DNA from: CAYVAP01 sp964343195
GTDB lineage: Bacteria; Bacteroidota; Bacteroidia; J057
Reading direction: 5' to 3'
DNA: 29,275 nucleotides
NCBI GenBank assembly: GCA_964343195.1
Contig: CAYFIR010000090.1
Span: 1 to 29,275, forward strand
Positions 22,831-29,275 of the stretch are shown here, in pieces. A model generated the notes under the pieces. It did no database searches and was not told the origin of the DNA. It was given only the letters and a program-made list of their open reading frames with translations. A program made the position numbers and the translations under genes. Positions within the stretch are counted from its first letter, which is position 1; every line of letters starts with the position of its first letter.

Positions 22831-23649
22831 TCAGTACAGGGGCTGACCCACGATTTCACGGAGGAGCAGGTACTGGGTCTGGAATGATGATTTTGCATTG
22901 ATGAACTGGATCTCGGCTGCAAGTTGATCCCCCAGGACTCCATTGTAATCGGCGTAACTCATATCTCCTGAGTGAAAGTATCGCTCCGAGAGCTCCTGGT
23001 TTACCAGGTTGGTTTGCCATTGCTTGGCTTTGATAACCGCAACCTCTGCCGCCATCAGCAGGGCCTCATACCGCATGATCACTCGCTCCCGGATTAGCCT
23101 GATCTGGACGTCCCGGTCATGGTGAAGTTTATCGATTTCCCATTCCAGAATGTCGGATTTGGGACCTCGGTTAAAGAAATCTTCTGCCGTAAACCTTACA
23201 GTAATCCCTACATTGTAGAGCAGGTTTTGCTGGTTGGCGAGGTTGACGCTTGCTCCACTTCCATCATCCACACTGGCGATAATGGTACCGGTACCATAAC
23301 TCACCCCTGCTATGGGCTGAAACATCTTCAGCCAGGTTCTATTCTGATATCGGAGGGTCGCTTTGCGGCTGTTTATCAGGGCATCCTGCCCCCGTAATTC
23401 TGGAGAATTGGCGATGGCACGCGCCATAAGCGTATCCAGGGGAGCGATTCGAAAACCCAGTAGAGAGTCTGCAATTGCTTTTCGGGCGGTCTGAGGAGAA
23501 ACTGCTGAGGCTACATCCCCGGTCTCAGAAGCAATCTGGGTGCTATCTCCATCCTGTGAAAATACGGCTGCCCCCATTCCCAGGGTTAGCAGTAGTATCA
23601 TGATCAATCTCCTGGCAAATTCCATGGCGATATTTTTTTGACTGCTCAT
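22831..23649 (-). CDS. Short TolC-like outer-membrane export protein
   Basis: A 272-residue exported protein of the TolC/outer-membrane efflux type. A signal peptide ends near AAVFSQ (residue 32; an internal ATG at residue 9 is an alternative start). The mature part has the repeat hallmark PLDTLMARAIANSPELRGQ, followed by beta-strand-like LFVSYGTG-type and LLYNVGITVRF stretches, then long helices (IDKLHHDRDVQIRLIRERVI; YRYEALLMAAEV-like). Usual TolC proteins are about 420-480 residues with two such repeats; this one has one, so it may assemble from more subunits or lack one half. It lies 40 bases upstream of the Wzz-like gene and would be its export partner for polysaccharide. Confidence 0.78.
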   Translation of the reverse strand: MSSQKNIAMEFARRLIMILLLTLGMGAAVFSQDGDSTQIASETGDVASAVSPQTARKAIADSLLGFRIAPLDTLMARAIANSPELRGQDALINSRKATLRYQNRTWLKMFQPIAGVSYGTGTIIASVDDGSGASVNLANQQNLLYNVGITVRFTAEDFFNRGPKSDILEWEIDKLHHDRDVQIRLIRERVIMRYEALLMAAEVAVIKAKQWQTNLVNQELSERYFHSGDMSYADYNGVLGDQLAAEIQFINAKSSFQTQYLLLREIVGQPLY

Positions 23650-23800
23650 AGGTTATGTGTGGCTGTTTATATTTCGATGTGTAAAAATATGTATTGGTAA
23701 ATTATTTCGCTCATCGGATTTAATCGCTCTCTTACACTAATGGCCCCGCTGTGTTGGTGCCAATGGCTGAAAACCTTACACCCCTCCCCAAAAACAGCAA

Positions 23801-23828
23801 CTCCTCCTCTCCCGGAGGAGAGGAGGAG
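23801..23828 (-). terminator. Terminator of the glycosidase gene
   Basis: CTCCTCCTCTCC (23801-23812), loop CGGA and GGAGAGGAGGAG (23817-23828) form a perfect 12-bp stem. On the minus strand it follows the glycosidase stop by about 25 bases and is trailed by TTGCTGTTTTTGG, giving a T tract a few bases later. Confidence 0.8.
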
Positions 23829-23853
23829 CGATGAACTTAATCTGGATCAGTTA

Positions 23854-26619
23854 TCAGCGGAGTACGGTAACTGTCTTCTCTATTTGAGTTCCGTTTTGGA
23901 GGAAAACGACGACCCGATAGGCCCCTGCAGGCAGGCGATTTACCCATATATGATTTTCGCGCTGGAACCCCTCAGTCTGGAGGTAATACTTTCTTCCATG
24001 GAAGTCCCAGACCGAGATCTGGTATACTTCATTTGGCTCGATATTGCTATCCAGGCGCAGTGTCAGGACGTCCTGAGCCGGGACCGGGCCCAGCCAGATC
24101 ATCGGTGGGATTTGTGGTTTTCTGCGCAGGTTCTCTGTACTCCACCGGGTGGAGGCTGGCGTAATCTTTTGTGGCAGGGCCTCAGCCTCAGAATCGGCTG
24201 TTAGGGTTTCGATTGAGGTGACAACCGGTGTGGTGGAGGGCTGGTTGATCTGCGGACTGGAAGTCAAGCCTAACTGTGGCTGACCCACTGGATCGTCTTC
24301 GGTTTGCTCTTCCTGCTCTCCCTCCGTTGAGGTATTTCCGTTGGCAATGATGCCACTTCCCCCCTCATCTCCCATGTAGGGTTGGTTTACCGATACCACG
24401 ATGGGTTGGATTTCTACTACGGTGGGATAGGCATTTAAGGTAAAGAATAACTGATTCCCTTTGCGGGTAGGCAACGTCACCCCCGTACCATCAGCATCTC
24501 GGCCATCCAGGTTAACCGCTGACAGCGGCACAACATTGCTGGCAAGGGCCACCGCTGATGACTGGTTGTCGTCTGCATCTATGGGCCTCCACGCTACGAT
24601 GTGGGTGGCGATTCCGGTAGAGTCCCCCATGAGGTAAATCCATGCGTCTTCGTCTTCCTGAAGGACATCCAGGAAATAGCGGTCTCCGATCAGGTTATTG
24701 AGAGACTCAAGTGCATAGTAGGATCGCTTTTTGATGAAGTTCACCTCCTTGCCACCTGTCAGGCCACTACGGGTAAAGAGAGTCATGCCCCAGAGGTTCG
24801 AATTATAGAAGTACGTAGCTTTCTCTACCCCCATACGCTGCATCATCAGCAGACCGCGAGTCACGTAAGCCGCGGCTGCAGCTTCACTGACACACTCATT
24901 ATGGCTACAGGCCTGATTGGCACCATCGGAGTCCCAACCCCACTCTGTGACGTAAACGGGCTTGCCGGGCATGTTCTGGTTGCGCCATCGGATGGCATTG
25001 AGAATGCCTCGCATCTGAGAGCCCGAGTGCTCGGGATGGACTCCACGTCGGATTCCATCCACCCCTTTGTAAAAGCTGTACGAGTGCAGGTTGATGCCAT
25101 CGAGATATTCAGCTTCGGTTGAAGTGATTCTGGCGCCAAGGTAATTCTTGTTGCTGGTCGCCTCTGCTCCTTCATTATAGGCCTGCAGGGCACATGGCAG
25201 AACAGTCATGGCGGGATCTCCTTCCTTCAGCCCTCGAGCCATTCCCCGTAGGATGGTTCGGTAAAGTGCAGAATCATATTTCCAGGGCTCATTTCCTACC
25301 TCTACTACTTCTACCTGCCCATTCCCATAGGTTGGACCAAAGAATCTGGCGAATGAAAGGCCATATTTGTACCCCGAACTATATGGATTGGTCCAGACTG
25401 AGTCAGGAAAATCCACGAACTGTATGGAGGCATGTACGGGCATTCCCTTGCTGATCCAGGCGGCATATTCCCGCTCCCAGTCCAGCCACCACTGTGCAGG
25501 AGTCCCTCCCGTGTTCACCATGTCCGTAAAGCTGATGTCATCGTCGGGATCGACGATGTCCCAGTTCATGTTGTGGTAGTCACGGGCATAACTGGCCACT
25601 GGGGTAAACATCTCTGGGCCTTCTCCTGGAAGCAGCCCATCAGTATATCGGTTATAGCCCCATCCCCAGAAAGAATTCACTCCCAGCATGTCGGACAGGG
25701 TGTTGGGCGAAACTCCGGGATCGGGCATCAGTCCGTATGGCGCAGATGCATCCTGAGGTGAGAATTCCCACAGATAGGCACGCTTGTAATCCTGGGCCAT
25801 CATCCGATAGACCAGTTTGAAGTACCTCGCAGATATTTCGGACTCCAGGGTAAGCTCCTGGGTATTTTGTGCCTGAGGGTCAAGGTTGCTGATCCATGTC
25901 CAGGTGGTGCTGTCATGGCTGTAGAGCAACTGAATGGACTTTGCGTAGGTGGACCAGTGTCGTGAGCGTATGGTGGTGACAGATCGTATGCTCCCCAGGT
26001 CCACGATTACTTCTTCTGTCAGGGAGGCCTGGAGGGCCCCAATTTCATTGATCAGGAAATCTCCATCGCTGTAGATGGCAATACGATCCACATCTCCAGC
26101 GGAAATGGCCCAACGGTGCCAGGTGTAATCACCAGGTGCAAGTGAGGCAAGTAGTGTGGAATCACCGGTATCGTGAATCGCGTAGACAAAAATGCTGTCA
26201 TCCAGAGGCTTCATACGGCCGGATATCTGGCTCAGGGTTTTGGTACTATCAAAGGTGAAATGTAACCATGCGGAGCCCCCAACAGCAGAGACCCGGCTCA
26301 GGCCATAAAGACTCCCCCCGGTGATGACACTCAGGTCGGGAATTGATGAACCAGATACCTGGTAGGTGCTAGTGTCAAAAAGGGCATTCAGGTCTTCCCG
26401 CTCCAGGAAGCCTATAGGAAGCAGCGGGTCCGATATCCACTGGGTACCGGGATCCCCATCGACCATATAGGCCTGGGTTTCTGAACCGGAGGAGGTAGTT
26501 ACCTGGACCCCTTCCCTTTGTGACAAGGGATGGTAAAGTCCTGCATCAGCGTCCCATTGGGCCTGTAAAGCCGTGAAGGACCAGAATAGCAGGATCATGA
26601 CGGGGGTAAATCTTTTCAT
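23854..26619 (-). CDS. Type IX-secreted GH-A clan glycoside hydrolase
   Basis: A 921-residue secreted enzyme. Residues 1-20 are a signal peptide (ending ALQAQ). A discoidin (F5/8 type C)-like carbohydrate-binding region covers about 30-290, with VDGDPGTQWISD early on. A TIM-barrel domain spans about 300-640, with the GH-A acid/base glutamate E444 in VGNEPW and the probable nucleophile E559 in YVTEWGWD; GH39- or GH5-like families fit, but the exact family is open. A beta-rich domain and a Thr/Gln/Glu-rich linker (about 740-830) follow, then a type IX secretion C-terminal domain at about 845-921 (LPAGAYRVVVF, ending KTVTVLR). It should act at the cell surface on a polysaccharide. It lies in the exopolysaccharide locus, so the cell's own polymer is a likely substrate, by analogy with PslG. 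Confidence 0.87.
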   Translation of the reverse strand: MKRFTPVMILLFWSFTALQAQWDADAGLYHPLSQREGVQVTTSSGSETQAYMVDGDPGTQWISDPLLPIGFLEREDLNALFDTSTYQVSGSSIPDLSVITGGSLYGLSRVSAVGGSAWLHFTFDSTKTLSQISGRMKPLDDSIFVYAIHDTGDSTLLASLAPGDYTWHRWAISAGDVDRIAIYSDGDFLINEIGALQASLTEEVIVDLGSIRSVTTIRSRHWSTYAKSIQLLYSHDSTTWTWISNLDPQAQNTQELTLESEISARYFKLVYRMMAQDYKRAYLWEFSPQDASAPYGLMPDPGVSPNTLSDMLGVNSFWGWGYNRYTDGLLPGEGPEMFTPVASYARDYHNMNWDIVDPDDDISFTDMVNTGGTPAQWWLDWEREYAAWISKGMPVHASIQFVDFPDSVWTNPYSSGYKYGLSFARFFGPTYGNGQVEVVEVGNEPWKYDSALYRTILRGMARGLKEGDPAMTVLPCALQAYNEGAEATSNKNYLGARITSTEAEYLDGINLHSYSFYKGVDGIRRGVHPEHSGSQMRGILNAIRWRNQNMPGKPVYVTEWGWDSDGANQACSHNECVSEAAAAAYVTRGLLMMQRMGVEKATYFYNSNLWGMTLFTRSGLTGGKEVNFIKKRSYYALESLNNLIGDRYFLDVLQEDEDAWIYLMGDSTGIATHIVAWRPIDADDNQSSAVALASNVVPLSAVNLDGRDADGTGVTLPTRKGNQLFFTLNAYPTVVEIQPIVVSVNQPYMGDEGGSGIIANGNTSTEGEQEEQTEDDPVGQPQLGLTSSPQINQPSTTPVVTSIETLTADSEAEALPQKITPASTRWSTENLRRKPQIPPMIWLGPVPAQDVLTLRLDSNIEPNEVYQISVWDFHGRKYYLQTEGFQRENHIWVNRLPAGAYRVVVFLQNGTQIEKTVTVLR

Positions 26620-26706
26620 GGGCGGTAATCGAGGAGAGGTGGCTTAATTATTTATTTCAAAAATACGGAATTAATGTAGTTTGGATAGGACGATTTGGTG
26701 TATAAT

Positions 26707-26750
26707 ATTACAAGGCCCGGTTTCCCTGAAGGGAAACCGGGCCTTGTAAT
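26707..26750 (-). terminator. Perfect 20-bp hairpin after the LruC gene
   Basis: Two fully complementary 20-base arms (26707-26726 and 26731-26750) enclose a 4-base loop TGAA. It lies 16 bases beyond the stop of the LruC gene at 26766, so on the minus strand it can end that transcript, although the following tract (TATTATAC) is only T/A-rich. On the plus strand a run of eight T is further off, at 26760-26767. Confidence 0.75.
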
Positions 26751-26765
26751 GTATCGGCGTTTTTT

Positions 26766-28838
26766 TTAGTCGTAAATGGCGGTAGCGGATCGGTAGGATC
26801 CCTTGTTGCCGTACCAGTCGGAATAGTTTACCCCGCGAGATTGTGCCCAGGATGCAAACTTCAGGTGAGCCTGGATAATGGGAACTTTTTCATATGGGTA
26901 GTCAAAGGGGACAGGAACGTGAATTGCCCAGGGTAAATTCAGAGGATCCTTGAAGTACCGGCCGACTGATGGATCTGTATCGTCATTTCCGGTTTGGTAG
27001 AGCGTTGCATCCACCAGATCAGTAGGGGCATAATTGGGGAGGTGGATTTCATATCCCCGGCCTCTGCCTGTGAAAATAAACGGATTGAATGGGGCGCTAC
27101 CCAGGTTTACCAGGTTCTGGGGCGTCGTGAAGTCGATGGACAGGCGAATGGTATCGGGCGTGATGTAGGCTGCCCCCGCTTCTGTATTTACAAAGCGCCC
27201 AGCGCCTGAAGACATCACCTGATGGGCGTCGTCAAATGCGATGATAACTGCTTTGGACTGGCCCGATTCTACCCCATTGGCCCCTACGGATATGTCTCCC
27301 GTATACAGCTGAGCGCCAGTTACGCTGGAAACAGTTGCTGCGGGCACATTCAGCTCAAAGCCAAATCCGTTTGACATACCGGCTCCGATAGCTTTCAGGA
27401 TAAAGGTGGCCTCCAGGGATACCACTTTGTTGGCGGTGTTGGTGATGGCTTTGTATTGGTAGTCTACTACCAGGTCGTTGAAGTCATAGTCGCCACGATA
27501 GGGCCACAGGTCTTCAAAGGCTACCGTACCGTAGATATCTTCACCCGGGAAGTATAGATCAAATGCCTTGTCCGGATCATTGGGGTAGGCGTCGTTTTCA
27601 TTGATGACGTCGTCATCGTCGTCGTCATCGCCTGGGGCAGTCTGGGCTTCTGCGACCTCTTCTGTAATGATGGCTTCATAGGGAGAAGCCGTAATGTAGA
27701 ATACAGCGTCATTGAAGTCCCGGTCACCACCTGGACGGTCGATGTCTTCCATGCCGAGCAGGAGTAACTGACGGGCATCGTTTTTCAGCAGGGCTACGTG
27801 GCTGCTGTTGGCAACGTCGGTAAAGTCGTTAAAGGCTTTATTGGAGAATTTGATGGTGCCAGTACCGGGGTAGCTTAATGCCTGAAGAGAAGAACTCCAT
27901 GCATTTGGTACGAGGAACCAACCTATGCCCGTATTGGCTGGGAAGGAACCAAGGTAAACCTTATCCCCTGAGATCAATCCACCCCCACTGCCACTGAATG
28001 AGACGTTGGGGAAGACAATGTACAGGCTGTCAATGTCCTCTTTGGTGGCTGGCGGACTACTTAGATCGTATGTGTAATATCCGAGAACATTGCGGTAGCC
28101 AGCGCCCTCATGGACAAAGGTCACCCATACTTCTGCAGAGTCCTGCAGGCGGGTATCTGCGTTGATAGAATCAGCGATATATTGGGGGTTATGATCAGGA
28201 ACAGGGAAGCCCTCAGGCAGTGAGTTGGCTACCAGGTCCAGAATATCCTGAGTAATCACATCGCGTGAGGGAGTTAGGTATGTAGGTACCCCATCACTGT
28301 TATAGGTTCCCATGTAGGTGAACTTATCGGTAAAAGCAGAAGTCTTCTCTGCCTCTCCACTTCCTTCTCCAGGTGCAAAATCATATACCTCAACGCCCGT
28401 AGTCTGGCCGGGAGTGCTTCCTCCAATCTCAAAGTCCCGACCCGGACCATCCAGACTCAGATGATAGGCATCAGGAATACCGGGATAGGTGACCTGTACA
28501 TAGAGGTGTGCCTGATGAGGAGCAAACTGAAAAGTGCTGCTCCAGGATCCGTTTTCATCAGTCTGACCCGTCGCAATCAGGCTGCCAGGCCCTTCAGCAT
28601 CTCCTTCATAGAGTCGGAAGAATGCCCGGGGAATCGGCATGTCCTGGGGGCCTCGGAGGATAAGTGAAATATCGTTTGCGCTGGTGGTAGCATAGTCAAA
28701 ATCATCAGAAATCACCATAGCGGTCATTTCGTCGGGGTTATCAGGCGGGGTAACAGGAGTCGGGGCTTCGATGTCCAGACAGCCACTGCTGACCAGGCCT
28801 ATCGAAACGAGAAGGAAAAGGAGGACATAATTTTTCAT
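26766..28838 (-). CDS. LruC-domain lipoprotein
   Basis: A 690-residue predicted lipoprotein when started at 28838, where MKNYVLLFLLVSIGLVSSGC gives a normal signal with the lipidated cysteine at residue 20; an upstream in-frame ATG at 28868 adds 10 residues and no good signal. It carries two calcium-type Asp-rich regions: GMEDIDRPGGDRDFNDAVFY, typical of DUF4114, and DDDDDDDVINENDAYPNDPD, a thrombospondin-3-like loop. The latter leads into the LruC signature FPGEDIYGTVAFEDLWPYRG and YDFNDLVVDYQ. Such proteins are common at the surface of Bacteroidota, with no firm role. It sits between a small lipoprotein gene and the secreted glycosidase in the exopolysaccharide locus, so a polymer-binding or anchoring role is possible. 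Confidence 0.87.
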   Translation of the reverse strand: MKNYVLLFLLVSIGLVSSGCLDIEAPTPVTPPDNPDEMTAMVISDDFDYATTSANDISLILRGPQDMPIPRAFFRLYEGDAEGPGSLIATGQTDENGSWSSTFQFAPHQAHLYVQVTYPGIPDAYHLSLDGPGRDFEIGGSTPGQTTGVEVYDFAPGEGSGEAEKTSAFTDKFTYMGTYNSDGVPTYLTPSRDVITQDILDLVANSLPEGFPVPDHNPQYIADSINADTRLQDSAEVWVTFVHEGAGYRNVLGYYTYDLSSPPATKEDIDSLYIVFPNVSFSGSGGGLISGDKVYLGSFPANTGIGWFLVPNAWSSSLQALSYPGTGTIKFSNKAFNDFTDVANSSHVALLKNDARQLLLLGMEDIDRPGGDRDFNDAVFYITASPYEAIITEEVAEAQTAPGDDDDDDDVINENDAYPNDPDKAFDLYFPGEDIYGTVAFEDLWPYRGDYDFNDLVVDYQYKAITNTANKVVSLEATFILKAIGAGMSNGFGFELNVPAATVSSVTGAQLYTGDISVGANGVESGQSKAVIIAFDDAHQVMSSGAGRFVNTEAGAAYITPDTIRLSIDFTTPQNLVNLGSAPFNPFIFTGRGRGYEIHLPNYAPTDLVDATLYQTGNDDTDPSVGRYFKDPLNLPWAIHVPVPFDYPYEKVPIIQAHLKFASWAQSRGVNYSDWYGNKGSYRSATAIYD

Positions 28839-28877
28839 GATAAAAACTTTAAAAGGAGGGGATTGCATATGCGTGGA

Positions 28878-29090
28878 TCAGTTCGCTATCTCATTATCTC
28901 CTTCAGCCTGTGCCGGTGAGAGTTTTTGAGGTGGCATCTTGACAATGGGTTCAATTCGGGATCCTGAAGTGGAGAATTGCACTTCATCAGAAGAGAGGTT
29001 GGATTGAGGTGAGCGTTGGTCTTTTGGTCGTAAGCATCCCTGAGTACCTACCAGGGAGACTATTGCCAGGGCGAGAATGAGTTTTTTCAT
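28878..29090 (-). CDS. Small lipoprotein
   Basis: A 70-residue predicted lipoprotein. Started at 29090, MKKLILALAIVSLVGTQGC forms a normal lipoprotein signal with the lipidated cysteine at residue 19; a start at 29114 adds eight residues before it. The mature part, about 50 residues, is Ser/Pro/Gln-rich and probably unstructured. The gene lies between the sugar-transferase tail and the LruC lipoprotein gene on the same strand, 39 bases upstream of the latter's chosen start, so it is probably co-transcribed. The function is unknown; it could help anchor surface polymer. Confidence 0.72.
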   Translation of the reverse strand: MKKLILALAIVSLVGTQGCLRPKDQRSPQSNLSSDEVQFSTSGSRIEPIVKMPPQKLSPAQAEGDNEIAN

Positions 29091-29106
29091 GGTGTGATGG
29101 AATCTC

Positions 29107-29275
29107 TTATACATCGACCTTTTGTAGCAGGGCAGGGATGGTCATGAAGAGAATTTTGATATCCAGCCACAGAGAATAATTCTGGGCATACTCCACATCC
29201 AGTCCCTTTCGGTTTTCTTCGCTAACGTGAGTTTCGGGTTTTACTCAACTGATTTTAGGCAGAAACTCGATAGCG
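29107..29275 (-). pseudogene. C-terminal part of a bacterial sugar transferase, with an in-frame TGA
   Basis: The last 43 codons read GLDVEYAQNYSLWLDIKILF then MTIPALLQKVDV and a TAA at 29107-29109, a clear match to the C-terminus of polyprenyl-phosphate sugar transferases (WcaJ/EpsL type), which start exopolysaccharide repeat units on a membrane lipid. Upstream in this frame is a TGA at 29245-29247, between IEFLPKIS and VKPETH. Only about 30 further bases are in the window. The expected PGITG...QVNGR motif is not readable in this frame, so the gene may be frameshifted, truncated by a nonsense change, or affected by an assembly error at the edge. The sugar-transferase call for the tail is firm; the broken state is tentative. 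Confidence 0.6.

Overview
The window suggests a member of Bacteroidota, probably a Saprospiria/Lewinella-type marine or sludge bacterium. Supporting signs are a type IX secretion (Por) C-terminal domain, an LruC-domain lipoprotein, an adjacent divergent aroQ/xerD pair, few visible Shine-Dalgarno sequences, and period-7 intergenic repeats. There is no rRNA, tRNA, CRISPR array or complete insertion sequence. Both ends cut through features: a heptamer array on the left and a sugar-transferase gene on the right.

Layout. (1) 1-6761: a two-gene unit. A MoxR-type AAA+ ATPase is followed by a 1,887-residue protein with a CoxE-like N-terminus, membrane segments around an extracytoplasmic PKD-like region, a degenerate vWA domain, then TPR, WD40 and about ten WG repeats. 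I consider this the most unusual system here. (2) 7078-8518: two tandem paralogous MarR regulators, each followed by a hairpin terminator. (3) 8829-16501: mostly housekeeping or scattered genes: a GT4-like glycosyltransferase, a secreted PPC-domain protein, an SCP2 protein, an aldo/keto reductase, a small membrane protein, a histidine phosphatase, a cysteine-synthase-fold enzyme, aroQ and xerD. A 165-bp foldback MITE-like element lies at the stop codon of the SCP2 gene. (4) 16614-19059 (minus strand): an unknown 333-residue protein, a family-4-like uracil-DNA glycosylase and a lipoprotein. (5) 19414-20348: a polytopic membrane protein overlapping a winged-helix regulator by 4 bases. (6) 20445-29275 (minus strand): part of an exopolysaccharide locus. 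In transcription order it holds the tail of a sugar transferase, a small lipoprotein, an LruC lipoprotein, a type IX-secreted GH-A glycosidase, a short TolC-like protein, and a Wzz/BY-kinase-like protein whose kinase motifs are degraded and interrupted by poly-lysine tracts.

How the genes may work together. In region 1 the ATPase probably remodels or gates the membrane protein through its CoxE/vWA parts, while the repeat domains sense or bind something outside the cytoplasmic membrane. In region 6 the sugar transferase would start a lipid-linked glycan, the Wzz and TolC-like proteins would control chain length and export, and the secreted glycosidase and lipoproteins would process or anchor the polymer at the surface. 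A recurring feature is imperfect period-7 repeats at gene borders, several of which touch start or stop codons.
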